Positions 29,479 to 38,312 of a DNA stretch of 64,000 nt are shown here, piece after piece. The translations under genes were made by a program, and so were the position numbers. The stretch is from positions 62,001-126,000 of the forward strand of contig NZ_PVNE01000002.1 of NCBI RefSeq assembly GCF_003001905.1, given 5' to 3'. The notes under the pieces are model-generated. The model was not told where the DNA came from. It saw nothing but the letters and a program-made list of their open reading frames with translations, and searched no databases. Source of the DNA: Planifilum fimeticola. GTDB lineage: Bacteria; Bacillota; Bacilli; Thermoactinomycetales; DSM-44946. Positions within the stretch are counted from its first letter, which is position 1. Every line of letters starts with the position of its first letter.

Positions 29479-29874
29479 TTGAAGGAGCATCCCGTTTTTT
29501 GGCCGTTTGACCGGTTTTGGACCGAGGTGGAACAGCTGATCCGGAGAAGCAGGATGCCGTTGCAGGGGCCGATGATCGGTGTCCGGGTGACGGAAACCGA
29601 TCGGGAAGTGATCGCGGTGGTGGAAATTCCCGGTTTGTACAGGCGTCATGATTTGGATGTTCGCGTGGCGGAAAACCGGTTGATGGTCCGCGGGGGGACA
29701 GGATCCGAAACGAGGAAGGGCGGAGAAAGCCGTCCCTCCTTGCTCCAGCGGTCGGAGACGTACTTCTTCGTGGCTCATCCCCTTCCGGCACCCGTCGATG
29801 CTTCCCGGATGAAGACGGAGTTGAAGGAAAACACGTTGATCGTTCGCATTCCGAAGCGGAAAAACGCATATTGA
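29479..29874 (+). CDS. Hsp20/alpha-crystallin family protein
   Basis: 131 residues. Alpha-crystallin core: PMIGVRVTETDREVIAVVEIPGLYRRHDLDVRVAENRLMVRGG, later SYFFVAHPLPAPVDASRMKTEL-type strand and the final ENTLIVRIPKR (I-x-I type). TTG at 29479 is selected because AAGGAGGTG lies 6 bases before it. Family members are ATP-independent chaperones; in Bacillus related proteins (CotM, CotP) are spore-coat components, a possibility here given the genome. Confidence 0.82.
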   Translation: MKEHPVFWPFDRFWTEVEQLIRRSRMPLQGPMIGVRVTETDREVIAVVEIPGLYRRHDLDVRVAENRLMVRGGTGSETRKGGESRPSLLQRSETYFFVAHPLPAPVDASRMKTELKENTLIVRIPKRKNAY

Positions 29875-29919
29875 GGAAACCCGTGCTGTTCTGAAGACCA
29901 ATCCGGCCGGTTTCCCCGG

Positions 29920-29953
29920 GGCTGTTGACCTAAGGGGGTCACGGCCTTTTTTT
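29920..29953 (+). terminator. Intrinsic terminator after the Hsp20 gene
   Basis: GGC...TGACC (29920-29930) pairs with GGTCA...GCC (29937-29946) with a small internal loop and runs into TTTTTTT. Confidence 0.8.
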
Positions 29954-30213
29954 GTGGAAGGGGACGATCGATGCGGAGGCATAACCTGTGCCGGGGACGA
30001 ATCGACCGGGAGCAGTAGCGGCGTTCCGGTGCAGCGGGTTTGGGACGCAATCCCGGCAGGCGGACGTTCGATGCCGGACTCATCCGCGTTGAACGGATCT
30101 TTCCTCCTGCTTCCGGAAGGGGCGGCTGAATGGGATCCGTTCGTCCCGGGGTTATCACAATATTGCAAATTCGTTTATGATGATAAGTAGATCGAGCAAG
30201 GGGGGGAGCGCTG
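29954..30213 (+). other. Intergenic region before the CDGSH gene
   Basis: About 260 bases. A 78-codon open frame exists but has no ribosome binding site and no recognisable sequence. TTATCA (30151-30156) and TATGAT (30175-30180), 18 bases apart, may be the promoter of the CDGSH gene. Confidence 0.4.
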
Positions 30214-30417
30214 ATGGCAGTGGTAAAGATCCAGATTCGGGACAAGGGGCCCTATCTGATTACTGGTGATGTGGAGCTTCTGGATGCGGAGGGAAACCGG
30301 TTCGAACATAAAAAATCCTTCGCCCTGTGCCGATGCGGGTTGTCCCAAAGGAAACCCTTCTGCGACGGATCGCACAAGGGAAACTTCGATGACTGCACCC
30401 GGGCGAAGGAAACGTGA
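30214..30417 (+). CDS. CDGSH iron-sulfur domain protein
   Basis: 67 residues, complete single CDGSH domain: Cys39-x-Cys41-x2-Ser-x3-Pro-x-Cys50-Asp-Gly-Ser-His54, the 3Cys-1His ligand set of the [2Fe-2S] cluster. Bacterial single-domain members may transfer electrons or clusters; the partner is unknown. ATG at 30214 follows GGGGGGGAG. Stands alone between a terminator and the sspI region. Confidence 0.92.
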   Translation: MAVVKIQIRDKGPYLITGDVELLDAEGNRFEHKKSFALCRCGLSQRKPFCDGSHKGNFDDCTRAKET

Positions 30418-30523
30418 TGAGCCTCCGTATTTGAACGGCCGGCTTCCGGGATTGTGAAAGGGCGCAGGGCGGATCCGGCCGCGCCTGACGAGTGCGACCG
30501 GCCACAGCGCCGGGTTGGTTCGG

Positions 30524-30550
30524 GGGAGCTTCCAGCTCCCTCTTCTTTTC
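30524..30550 (+). terminator. Intrinsic terminator after the CDGSH gene
   Basis: GGGAGCT and AGCTCCC with a TCC loop, followed by TCTTCTTTTC. It lies between the convergent CDGSH and sspI genes. Confidence 0.7.
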
Positions 30551-30574
30551 GGAAAATCTCCGCCGGGGAGCGCA

Positions 30575-30814
30575 TCAAGACGGTGATACGGGGGGAACCG
30601 CCTTTTCCCGGGGAAGATTTTCATGGAGGGTGGAGATCATCTCCTTGCGGGAAGAAGAATCGCTGTTTTCCCAGATGATCTCAAACAGCACGCCGAGACC
30701 GGGGAGCAATTTTTCTTCCTGTTGCTTGAGGGTGTCGTTCACCATGTCGGTCAATTCCTGCTCCGACATGTTTTGGATGTTGTGAATGACGGCACCGCGC
30801 ACATCGATGTTCAT
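30575..30814 (-). CDS. sspI: Small acid-soluble spore protein I
   Basis: 79 residues. The conserved NIDVRGAVIHNIQNMSE start, EEKLLPGLGVLFEIIWENSD core and EMISTLHENL end match SspI, a minor DNA-associated spore protein made in the forespore. ATG at 30814 follows AAAGGAGGG. A few residues longer than Bacillus SspI. In Bacillus it lies next to ysgA-pheST, as it does here, but in this genome a Ktr gene has been placed between. Confidence 0.9.
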   Translation of the reverse strand: MNIDVRGAVIHNIQNMSEQELTDMVNDTLKQQEEKLLPGLGVLFEIIWENSDSSSRKEMISTLHENLPREKAVPPVSPS

Positions 30815-30868
30815 CAGGCGTCCCTCCTTTCGCTTACTATTTTGTCCCCTCCCGTGTTCCTTATCCGT

Positions 30869-30896
30869 TTGTCCCTCCCTCGGCCTGTGATATAAT
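30869..30896 (+). promoter_or_regulatory. Sigma-A promoter of the ktr gene
   Basis: TTGTCC (30869-30874) and TATAAT (30891-30896), 16 bases apart, in the 115-base region shared with divergent sspI. Confidence 0.7.
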
Positions 30897-30929
30897 GAAT
30901 CCGATTGATACAGGGAGGAACGGTGGAAT

Positions 30930-31580
30930 ATGAGACAGTTTGCCGTGATCGGTCTGGGGCGCTTCGGGGGCAGCCTCGCCAAGACCCTGATCGAAATGGG
31001 AAACGAGGTGTTGGCCGTCGATCGGGATCCCGAACGGGTGCAGGCCTTCGCCTCGCTGGTGACCCATGCGGTGGAGGCGGACTCGACCGATGAAAGGGCC
31101 TTGAAGGCCCTGGGCATCCGCAACTTCGACGTGGTGGTCGTTTCCATCGGCGATGACATCCAGTCCAGCATTTTGACCACCCTGATCCTGAAGGATATGG
31201 GCGTCAACAAGATCGTGGTGAAGGCCCGAAACGACCTTCACGGCAAGGTGCTGTACAAAATCGGAGCCGACAAGGTGATTTACCCGGAGCGGGACATGGG
31301 CGTCCGCGTCGCCCATTCCCTGATCTCCCCCAACATCCTGGATTTTATCGAGCTGTCCGCAGACTACAGCATCGTGGAAATCAGCGCGGGGGAGAAGTTC
31401 AGCGGAAAGTCCCTCAAGGACCTGAATTTTCGCGCCCGCTTCGGCTGCAACGTGATCGCGATCAGGAGCGGGGAACGGATGAATGTATCCCCGGCGGCCC
31501 ATGACGTGATCCGTTCGGGAGACATCCTGATCGTGTTGGGACACAACCGGGATCTGAAAAAGCTGGAAGAAGAGGCATGA
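30930..31580 (+). CDS. Ktr/Trk K+ channel regulatory subunit (KtrA/KtrC type)
   Basis: 216 residues. RCK-N domain with the NAD(H)/ATP-binding motif FAVIGLGRFGGSLAKTL (GxGxxG, residues 8-13) and acidic DRDPERV, then an RCK-C domain from about 135 (EISAGEKFSGKSLKDL...). It gates a KtrB/KtrD membrane subunit not found here. RCK-C domains of this group bind c-di-AMP in Bacillus. Next gene follows after 4 bases. Confidence 0.92.
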   Translation: MRQFAVIGLGRFGGSLAKTLIEMGNEVLAVDRDPERVQAFASLVTHAVEADSTDERALKALGIRNFDVVVVSIGDDIQSSILTTLILKDMGVNKIVVKARNDLHGKVLYKIGADKVIYPERDMGVRVAHSLISPNILDFIELSADYSIVEISAGEKFSGKSLKDLNFRARFGCNVIAIRSGERMNVSPAAHDVIRSGDILIVLGHNRDLKKLEEEA

Positions 31581-31584
31581 GGTC

Positions 31585-32382
31585 GTGGATATCCGTTACA
31601 TCAGCTCAAACCAAAACGAACAATACAAGCGCTGGCGAAAGCTTCACCGCCGGAAGGGCAGGGAACAGTACGGATCCCTTCTGGTGGAGGGTCCCCATCT
31701 GGTGGCCGAGGCGATGGATGCCGGATGGAAGGTGCGCTCCTGCCTGGTGGAGGAGGGGAAAGAGCGGCTGCTCTCGGAAATCCCCGGGATTCGGGAGGGG
31801 GCCTTCCCGGTGTATCGCCTTCCTGTGTCCCTGTTTCAAAGCCTGATGGACACGGAGACCCCCCAAGGCATTGCGGTGGAGTTGGAGCTTCCCCGGGTTG
31901 AAGATGAAGAAGCGCTTCCGATCGGGGAGACGCTGATACTCCTGGATGCGGTGCAGGATCCGGGCAACCTGGGAACCATCCTGCGAACGGCGGAGGCTTC
32001 CGGCGCGACAGCCGTCATTTTGGGTAGGGGAACGGCTGACCCCTACAACAGCAAAACCGTCCGGGCGGCGATGGGATCTCTTTTCCGCCTGCCGGTTCGA
32101 AAGGTGGATCTCTCAAGCGCCATTTTGGAACTCCGTCGGCGGGGAGTTGCCGTGATCGGCACTCATCCGCGGGCGGAGACGGTCCATTTTCGTTACGAGT
32201 ATCCGCCCCGGACGGCCTTTTTGCTGGGTAACGAAGGGCGGGGGGTGGATCCCGCCCTCGAACAGCTCGTCGACGGGGTGGTTCGCATTCCGATGCCCGG
32301 CGGCGTCGAATCCCTCAATGTATCGGTGACTGCGGCGGTGTTGCTCTACGAGCGGCTGCGGCAAAAGTGGGGGAATGCCTAG
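31585..32382 (+). CDS. ysgA: SpoU/TrmH-family RNA methyltransferase (YsgA)
   Basis: 265 residues. N-terminal substrate-binding domain (LLVEGPHLVAEAMDAG) and SPOUT knot with motif 1 LLDAVQDPGNLGTILRTAEASG, motif 2 FLLGNEGRGVDP and motif 3 VRIPMPGGVESLNVSVTAAVLLYE, the S-adenosylmethionine site. It 2'-O-methylates an rRNA or tRNA ribose; the exact nucleotide is not known from sequence. GTG at 31585 has GAGG upstream. Conserved position before pheST. Confidence 0.92.
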   Translation: MDIRYISSNQNEQYKRWRKLHRRKGREQYGSLLVEGPHLVAEAMDAGWKVRSCLVEEGKERLLSEIPGIREGAFPVYRLPVSLFQSLMDTETPQGIAVELELPRVEDEEALPIGETLILLDAVQDPGNLGTILRTAEASGATAVILGRGTADPYNSKTVRAAMGSLFRLPVRKVDLSSAILELRRRGVAVIGTHPRAETVHFRYEYPPRTAFLLGNEGRGVDPALEQLVDGVVRIPMPGGVESLNVSVTAAVLLYERLRQKWGNA

Positions 32383-32392
32383 CCGAGCCGGG

Positions 32393-32421
32393 TTGCCGCT
32401 TCCGAAAAATTCCGCTATACT
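32393..32421 (+). promoter_or_regulatory. Sigma-A promoter of pheST
   Basis: TTGCCG (32393-32398) and TATACT (32416-32421), 17 bases apart, just upstream of the T-box leader. Confidence 0.8.
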
Positions 32422-32442
32422 AGATATCAAATTTTACGGTCA

Positions 32443-32688
32443 AGGCGATGAAGGAGAAGAGTAGGCCGCACGCCCCCACAGGGAGGAGATGTCGCGACTG
32501 AGAGCATTTCCGGGGAAACGGCGGTTCGAAGTTCGCTCCGGAGCTGTCTCCTGAAAGGATTTCCGAGTAGGGAGCACCGGGTTCGCCCGTTAACGCGATC
32601 AGAGGGGGACGGCGCCGCATGCCTGCGGCTGTCGTTCAAAAAGGGTGGTACCGCGATCTCTCGTCCCTTTGGGCGGGAGATTTTTTAT
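32443..32688 (+). ncRNA. T-box leader, phenylalanine specifier, upstream of pheS
   Basis: Stem I region with a GAAG-TTC-GCTCCGGAG specifier loop, giving TTC (Phe) at 32532-32534. T-box AAGGGTGGTACCGCG is at 32641-32655, and the overlapping terminator stem ATCTCTCG / CGGGAGAT ends in TTTTTT at 32681-32686. Uncharged tRNA-Phe would permit read-through into pheST. Confidence 0.94.
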
Positions 32689-32712
32689 ATCGAGGGAAGG
32701 GAGTGTCTGGGA

Positions 32713-33747
32713 ATGATTTCGCGCTTGAACGCGTTGCGCGAGGAAGCGCAGAGGTCGATTGCCGCGGCGGAAGGTTCCGATCAACTGAAGGAGCTGCGCG
32801 TCAAATATTTGGGCAAAAAGGGAGAGATCACCGCGATTCTCCGGGGAATGAAGGATGTTCCCCCGCAGGATCGTCCGAAGGTGGGCGGCTTGGCCAACGA
32901 AATCCGCGGGGAGCTGGAGCGCCTGATCGCGGAGAAGGAAGAGGAGCTGGCCGAGCGTGCACTGGAGGAGCGGCTCAAGCGAGAGGCGCTGGACGTGACG
33001 CTGCCCGGCGATCCCCGGCCCTTGGGATCCGTTCATCCCCTGTCGGCGGTGATTGAACAGATCGAGGACATCTTCATCGGAATGGGCTTTGAAGTGGCGG
33101 AGGGGCCGGAGGTGGAATGGGACGAGATCAACTTTGAAGCGCTGAATATCGCCAAGGATCATCCGGCTCGGGATATGCAGGATTCCTTCTACATCACCCC
33201 TCATATTCTGCTTCGGACCCATACCTCCGGTGTTCAGGTGCGGACCCTGCGCTCCCGGGAAGGTCAGGTCCCGGTCCGGGTGATCGGTCCCGGAAAGGTG
33301 TACCGCAGGGATGAGGATGACGCCACCCATTCCCACCAGTTCATGCAAATCGAAGGGCTGGTGGTGGACAGCGGGGTGTCGATGAGCGAATTGAACGGGG
33401 TGCTCCTGGCCTTCGCCCGCAAGATGTTCGGGGAGAATCAACAGATTCGCCTCAGACCCAGTTATTTTCCCTTCACCGAACCCAGTGCCGAGGTGGACAT
33501 CTCCTGCATCATCTGCGGCGGCCGGGGTTGCCGGACCTGCAAGGGAACCGGATGGATCGAAATCTTGGGTTCCGGAATGGTTCACCCCCGGGTGTTGGAG
33601 ATGGCCGGTTACGATTCGGAAAAGTACACCGGTTTCGCCTTCGGGATGGGTGTGGAACGGATTGCCATGCTGAAGTACGGCGTGGATGACATCCGTCACT
33701 TTTACACCAACGATCTTCGGTTCCTGCGTCAGTACCAATCGGTTTGA
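32713..33747 (+). CDS. pheS: Phenylalanyl-tRNA synthetase alpha subunit
   Basis: 344 residues, the standard length. N-terminal coiled-coil for tRNA binding, class II motif 2 region [23 protein letters not shown], and the motif 3 region [22 protein letters not shown] near the C-terminus. [22 protein letters not shown] is the usual active-site stretch. ATG at 32713 follows AAGGGAG. Forms an alpha2-beta2 enzyme with PheT, controlled by the T-box upstream. Confidence 0.97.
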   Translation: MISRLNALREEAQRSIAAAEGSDQLKELRVKYLGKKGEITAILRGMKDVPPQDRPKVGGLANEIRGELERLIAEKEEELAERALEERLKREALDVTLPGDPRPLGSVHPLSAVIEQIEDIFIGMGFEVAEGPEVEWDEINFEALNIAKDHPARDMQDSFYITPHILLRTHTSGVQVRTLRSREGQVPVRVIGPGKVYRRDEDDATHSHQFMQIEGLVVDSGVSMSELNGVLLAFARKMFGENQQIRLRPSYFPFTEPSAEVDISCIICGGRGCRTCKGTGWIEILGSGMVHPRVLEMAGYDSEKYTGFAFGMGVERIAMLKYGVDDIRHFYTNDLRFLRQYQSV

Positions 33748-33759
33748 GGGGGATGGATC

Positions 33760-36174
33760 ATGCGCGTGTCCTATGAGTGGTTGAAGGAGATGGTGGATCT
33801 CTCGGGAATTGATGCCGACGAGCTGGCGGAGAGCTTGACCCGGACCGGCGTGGCCGTGGATGCGGTGGAGGATCGGAACCCGGGAGTCCAGCGGGTGGTG
33901 GTCGGTCGTGTGAAATCGGTGGAGCCCCATCCCGGAGCGGAGCGGTTGCGCGTGTGCCGGGTGGATGTGGGACAGGAGGATCTCCTCCAAATCGTGTGCG
34001 GCGCCCCCAACGTGGCGGAGGGGCAGTTGGTTCCCGTGGCTCTGGAAGGTGCGGAACTGCCGGGGGATGTCCGCATCAAACGGGCGAAGCTCCGCGGCGT
34101 GGAATCCCAGGGAATGATCTGTTCGGCGGGGGAACTGGGGCTTCCGGAAAAGTTGCTTCCCAAGGAGCTGACGGAAGGGATCCTCGTCCTGACCGAGGAA
34201 GCGAAGGTGGGGCAGGATATCCGTTCCCTGCTGGGGATGGACGACAAGGTGTTGGAACTGGACCTGACGCCGAACCGTTCCGACTGTTTAAGCATGATCG
34301 GCATGGCATATGAAGCCGGAGCGGTGTTCGACCGGTCCCTTCGCCTGCCGGAGCCGAAGGAACTGCCCGTGACCGGTGCAGAGCTGCCCGTGAGCGTTGC
34401 CGTCGAATCGGAGGCGGACTGTCCCGTCTATGCCGCCCAAGTCGTCGACGGTCTCCGCTTGGGACCGTCTCCCCAGTGGATGCAAAACCGGTTGATCGCG
34501 GCGGGGGTTCGCCCCATCAACAATATCGTCGACGTCACCAACTACGTCATGTTGGAATACGGTCAACCCCTGCACGCCTTTGATTACGACCAGGTTTCGG
34601 GGGGAAGGATCCTCGTCCGCAGGGCCCGGCAGGGCGAGCGGCTCGAAACGCTGGACGGGGTGACCCGGGAGTGCGATCAGGATACCATTCTGATCACCGA
34701 CGGGGACAAACCCCTGGGTCTTGCCGGTGTCATGGGCGGGGCCAACTCGGAGGTGAAGGATGGAACCACCCGGGTTTTGATCGAATCGGCCTGCTTTGAT
34801 CCGGTGTTGATCCGCCGAACTTCGCGCCGGCTGGGACTCCGTTCCGAGGCCAGCAATCGCTTCGAAAAGGGAGTGGACCGAAGCCGGATCGTTCCGGCGC
34901 TGAAGCGGGCCGTTCAGCTGCTGGTGGAAGTGGCCGGGGGACGCGTGGCCTCCCCCATCGTCCTGGAAAAAAGCGGAGACGTGGATGAGAAGATCATCCC
35001 GGTGCGTCACGGGCGGATTGTCTCCCTTATGGGTGCGGATATCGGCGAAGAGGACGTCATGGACATATTCCGCCGGCTCCGTTTTCCCGTGAAAAAGGAG
35101 GAAAACGTCTACCACGTGCAGGTGCCATCGCGGCGCAATGATCTGAACATCGAGGTGGACATCATCGAAGAGGTGGCGCGCCTCTACGGATACAACCGGA
35201 TTCCGGCGGTTTTCCTCCAGGGTTCCCAGGGCCGCGGAGGCCTGACCCGCGAGCAGCGGCTGCGCCGAACCATCCGCCACACCCTTCGTTACCTGGGAAT
35301 GAACGAGGCGGTCACTTACAGCCTGACCTCGCCGCAATGGGAAAAGGGATTGTCCCTGCATCCCGATGCCCGTCCGATTCCGCTCAGCATGCCCATCAGT
35401 GACGAACGAAGCGTGCTCCGGACCAGTTTGTTGCCCCATTTGCTCCAGTCCGCCGCCTACAATGTGCATCGCCGTCAGGAGCATGTGGCTCTTTTTGAGA
35501 TCGGTCGAACCTATCTGGCGGAAAAGCAGCCCCTGACCGACCTTCCCGAAGAGCGTTGGGAATTGGCCGGGCTGTGGACGGGTCCGATGGGACCGGTTCA
35601 CTGGCGGGAACAAACCGCATCCGATTTTTATCGGGTGAAGGGAATTTTGGAATCCCTCTTTGCGCGTCTGGGAATTGAGGGCGTGGAGTTCCTCCCCGAC
35701 CGGCCGGAGGGATTCCACCCGGGTCGGACGGCGGAGATTCGGATCGGCGGGCGGTTTGCGGGGATTTTGGGACAGATCCACCCCCGCCTCTCGGATGAGT
35801 TGGATCTCAAGGAAACCTTTGCCTTCCAGCTGGATATGGAAGTATTGCTGGACGCGGCAAAAACGGATCTCCTGTTCCGACCGATCCCGCGCTATCCGGC
35901 ATCCACCCGCGATCTGGCGATCGTGGTGGATGCGGGGGTACCCGCCGCCGAAGTGGAGAAGGTGATCCGCAGAGCCGCCGGTGAACATTTGGAATCGGTC
36001 ACCCTGTTTGACGTGTATACCGGTGAGCAAGTGGGTAATGAAAAGAAGAGCCTCGCCTATTCCCTCGTTTACCGGGCGGAGGATCGAACGCTGACCGACG
36101 AGGAAGTGGCGAAGTTCCATCAGGCCGTCGTCGACGAACTGGAGAGAGTCTTCGGGGCCCGGCTGCGCACTTAA
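33760..36174 (+). CDS. pheT: Phenylalanyl-tRNA synthetase beta subunit
   Basis: 804 residues. Order of domains: EMAP-like tRNA-binding domain (about 39-150), B3/B4 editing domain for misacylated Tyr (about 210-380, with ASNRFEKGVD), B5 domain (about 400-470), catalytic-like core, and the C-terminal FDX-ACB anticodon-binding domain (about 710-804, beginning near FRPIPRYPASTRDLA). ATG at 33760 follows GGGGGATGG, 12 bases after pheS. Confidence 0.97.
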   Translation: MRVSYEWLKEMVDLSGIDADELAESLTRTGVAVDAVEDRNPGVQRVVVGRVKSVEPHPGAERLRVCRVDVGQEDLLQIVCGAPNVAEGQLVPVALEGAELPGDVRIKRAKLRGVESQGMICSAGELGLPEKLLPKELTEGILVLTEEAKVGQDIRSLLGMDDKVLELDLTPNRSDCLSMIGMAYEAGAVFDRSLRLPEPKELPVTGAELPVSVAVESEADCPVYAAQVVDGLRLGPSPQWMQNRLIAAGVRPINNIVDVTNYVMLEYGQPLHAFDYDQVSGGRILVRRARQGERLETLDGVTRECDQDTILITDGDKPLGLAGVMGGANSEVKDGTTRVLIESACFDPVLIRRTSRRLGLRSEASNRFEKGVDRSRIVPALKRAVQLLVEVAGGRVASPIVLEKSGDVDEKIIPVRHGRIVSLMGADIGEEDVMDIFRRLRFPVKKEENVYHVQVPSRRNDLNIEVDIIEEVARLYGYNRIPAVFLQGSQGRGGLTREQRLRRTIRHTLRYLGMNEAVTYSLTSPQWEKGLSLHPDARPIPLSMPISDERSVLRTSLLPHLLQSAAYNVHRRQEHVALFEIGRTYLAEKQPLTDLPEERWELAGLWTGPMGPVHWREQTASDFYRVKGILESLFARLGIEGVEFLPDRPEGFHPGRTAEIRIGGRFAGILGQIHPRLSDELDLKETFAFQLDMEVLLDAAKTDLLFRPIPRYPASTRDLAIVVDAGVPAAEVEKVIRRAAGEHLESVTLFDVYTGEQVGNEKKSLAYSLVYRAEDRTLTDEEVAKFHQAVVDELERVFGARLRT

Positions 36175-36261
36175 GACAATCAGCTGGATGTGCAGGAAGT
36201 ACCCCTTCACAGGGCGAAAGAAACATGATACACACCTTCACGCTGTGGAGGAGGCGTTCCG

Positions 36262-36513
36262 ATGACAAAAAACAAATTGAGCGTTGAAATCTACGGCCAG
36301 CAATACCAGATTGTCGGAAAGGCGAGTCCCGGCTATATGCGGGAAGTGGCCGCCCATGTGGACGACAAGATGCGGCAGATTGCCAAGAGCAACCCCCGGC
36401 TCGATACGACGCGTCTTGCGGTTTTGTCCGCGGTTAACATTGCCGATGCGTATCTCAAGTTGAAAAGGGAGTATGATGAGATCATCCATTTGATCGAGGA
36501 TGACCAGCCCTAG
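36262..36513 (+). CDS. zapA: Cell division protein ZapA
   Basis: 83 residues. VEIYGQQYQIVGKASPGYMREVAAHVDDKMRQIA is the N-terminal globular domain and the rest is the coiled-coil. It cross-links FtsZ filaments in the Z ring. ATG at 36262 follows GGAGGAGG. In Bacillus rnhC lies between pheT and zapA; it is absent here. Only 11 bases separate its stop from the next start. Confidence 0.92.
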   Translation: MTKNKLSVEIYGQQYQIVGKASPGYMREVAAHVDDKMRQIAKSNPRLDTTRLAVLSAVNIADAYLKLKREYDEIIHLIEDDQP

Positions 36514-36524
36514 GAGTGAAGGGG

Positions 36525-37058
36525 ATGAACGGCTTGGATTGGTTCCTCCTCCTGCTGCTTGCCGGAGGGGTGATCCGAGGCTATCAAAAGGGGTTGATCC
36601 TTCAAGCGTTTTCCTTGGTGGGGTCGATATTCGCCCTCCTGGCGGCGTATCGGCTTTCCGGAGATTTTTCCCAGGTCCTGATGGAGCGCTTTCCTCTTCC
36701 GGAGGAGGTGGGGGGAGGATGGATCGGACTCCTTCCGATTGAAGGGATCCTGTACAGGATGCTTGCCTTCATCCTCCTTTTTGCGGGGGTCAAAATCCTT
36801 ATCTCGATCATCGCCCGGCTTTTGACCGGGCTGTTCGACATCCCCGTCCTCTCACAGATCAATCGCCTCGGAGGCGTTCTCCTCAACCTGGTTCAAGTGT
36901 TTCTGATCCTGTTCATCGGCGTTCACGTGATGAACTTTCTTCCCTGGGAAACGGGGCGCGAAGCGATTCAGGAATCCTTCGTCTGCCAAGGCGTGTTGAA
37001 ACTGACTCCCGATCTGAGCGAACAGATCGGGGACTGGCTCAAGAAAGAAACGGGATAG
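36525..37058 (+). CDS. CvpA-family membrane protein (YshB)
   Basis: 177 residues with four membrane segments starting MNGLDWFLLLLLAGGVIRGYQKGLILQAF, the CvpA (colicin V production accessory) signature. Function in Gram-positives is unclear. ATG at 36525 has AGGAG 8 bases upstream; a GTG at 36516 is less well placed. It ends before a terminator. Confidence 0.88.
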   Translation: MNGLDWFLLLLLAGGVIRGYQKGLILQAFSLVGSIFALLAAYRLSGDFSQVLMERFPLPEEVGGGWIGLLPIEGILYRMLAFILLFAGVKILISIIARLLTGLFDIPVLSQINRLGGVLLNLVQVFLILFIGVHVMNFLPWETGREAIQESFVCQGVLKLTPDLSEQIGDWLKKETG

Positions 37059-37076
37059 ATCCTCTCTCCGATGGAA

Positions 37077-37113
37077 GGGGTGCCCGCGAAACGGCGGCAT
37101 CCCTTTTTCTTTT
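37077..37113 (+). terminator. Intrinsic terminator after cvpA
   Basis: GGGGTGCC (37077-37084) pairs with GGCATCCC, followed by TTTTTCTTTT. Confidence 0.75.
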
Positions 37114-37143
37114 GAATTGGGTCGTGGCAATCTCGGCATAATA
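37113..37143 (+). promoter_or_regulatory. Possible sigma-G promoter of the cortex hydrolase gene
   Basis: TGAATT (37113-37118) and CATAATA (37137-37143) with 18-base spacing resemble the forespore sigma-G consensus TGAATA / CATACTA. Bacillus sleB is a known sigma-G gene, which fits. The element starts within the T tract of the preceding terminator. Confidence 0.5.
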
Positions 37144-37179
37144 ACGGATGAATTCCAGCGTTGAGAGAGGGTTGAGCCT

Positions 37180-38175
37180 ATGAGGAGACGAATGTGGCTG
37201 CTCTGTTGCACCCTGATGGTGTTGGCAGGGGCGATTCTGGGCGGCGTCTCCCTGGATGCGGACCGTTTGGCGGATGCCAAGGCGGAAGCTTCCTTCGGAA
37301 AGGGAACACTCAAGAAGGGAGCCCGCGGAGGGGACGTTTACGAGCTTCAGGGTCGTCTGAAATATTTGGGGTTTTATACCGGAAAGATCGACGGAAACTT
37401 CGGGGAGCGCACCTATCGCGCCGTTCGCCTGTTTCAATATGAATTCGGGATGAAAGTGGACGGAGTGGTGGGGCCGAAGACCAAGCGGAAGCTGTGGGAG
37501 GCGTCCAAGGATTGGACGCCCGGTGCGGACAACCGCATTTATAGGGTAGGGGATCGCGGCGGTTATGTCTGGGAGCTGCAGCGGCGTCTCCGATTCCTTG
37601 GATTTTATACCGGGAAAGTGGACGGGGTATTCCTGTGGCGTACGTACCGCGCCGTTCGCCTGTTCCAATATGAATTCGGGATGAAAGTGGACGGAGTGGT
37701 GGGCCCGAAGACCAAGCGCATGCTGTGGAAAGCGACCCGCAATTGGCGCCCCGGGAAGGAGGCCACGCCGCAGGCCCGGAAAGCTCCGGCGGCAAAACCG
37801 GTCCGCTCGGCGCCGGGTGTATCCAAGCAGGATTTCGACCTGTTGGCCCGGGCCATCTATTCCGAGGCGCGGGGAGAGCCGTACGTCGGACAGGTGGCGG
37901 TGGGCGCGGTGATTCTCAACCGCATCGACAGCGAAAAATTCCCCGACACCTTGTCGGGTGTGATTTTCCAACCGCAAGCCTTTGAAGCCGTCGCCGACGG
38001 TCAGATCTGGCTGGAACCCGACGAGACGGCCAAAAAGGCGGCGATGGATGCCCTGAACGGTTGGGATCCCTCCGGAGGAGCGCTGTACTACTTCAACCCC
38101 GACCGCGCCATTTCCAAATGGATCTGGTCCCGCCCGCAGATCAAACGAATCGGGAAGCACATCTTCTGTAAGTGA
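37180..38175 (+). CDS. SleB-type spore cortex-lytic enzyme with two peptidoglycan-binding domains
   Basis: 331 residues. A signal or anchor segment (MRRRMWLLCCTLMVLAGAI), two tandem PG_binding_1 domains (about 45-108 and 120-188, each ending in VGPKTKRxLW), a proline/lysine linker, and a Hydrolase_2 domain (about 215-331: ARAIYSEARGEPYVGQVAVGAVILNR ... ALYYFNP ... IGKHIFCK) typical of SleB and CwlJ. Family members cut cortex peptidoglycan during germination. ATG at 37180 follows GAGGG. Two binding domains instead of the one usual in Bacillus SleB is unusual. Confidence 0.9.
   Translation: MRRRMWLLCCTLMVLAGAILGGVSLDADRLADAKAEASFGKGTLKKGARGGDVYELQGRLKYLGFYTGKIDGNFGERTYRAVRLFQYEFGMKVDGVVGPKTKRKLWEASKDWTPGADNRIYRVGDRGGYVWELQRRLRFLGFYTGKVDGVFLWRTYRAVRLFQYEFGMKVDGVVGPKTKRMLWKATRNWRPGKEATPQARKAPAAKPVRSAPGVSKQDFDLLARAIYSEARGEPYVGQVAVGAVILNRIDSEKFPDTLSGVIFQPQAFEAVADGQIWLEPDETAKKAAMDALNGWDPSGGALYYFNPDRAISKWIWSRPQIKRIGKHIFCK
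37417..37718 (+). repeat. 71-base direct repeat inside the cortex hydrolase gene
   Basis: Bases 37417-37487 and 37648-37718 differ at only 2 of 71 positions (T/C and G/C, both synonymous). They encode the same half of the two peptidoglycan-binding domains (RAVRLFQYEFGMKVDG and VVGPKTKR). Confidence 0.9.
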
Positions 38176-38188
38176 CAGGGATATGCTT

Positions 38189-38219
38189 AAAAACCCGCCG
38201 GGATTTCGGCGGGTTTTTC
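38189..38219. terminator. Bidirectional terminator after the cortex hydrolase gene
   Basis: AAAACCCGCC and GGCGGGTTTT around GGGATTTC; T tract on the plus strand and A tract before it. Confidence 0.85.
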
Positions 38220-38267
38220 ACATGGTTGGATCGGCGAAGGGAGAAGAAGCCGCTCCACCTCTTTGCC

Positions 38268-38295
38268 CAAAAAAAATCTCCCGTTTCCGGGAGAT
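38268..38295 (-). terminator. Intrinsic terminator after the holin-like gene
   Basis: ATCTCCCG and CGGGAGAT form a perfect 8-bp stem with a TTTC loop, followed on the minus strand by TTTTTTT. Confidence 0.88.
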
Positions 38296-38312
38296 GGTGA
38301 AATCGATTTGCT

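Noticed and set aside
29954-30190. 78-codon frame before the CDGSH gene
   Set aside because: Starts in the T tract of a terminator, with no ribosome binding site or recognisable sequence.
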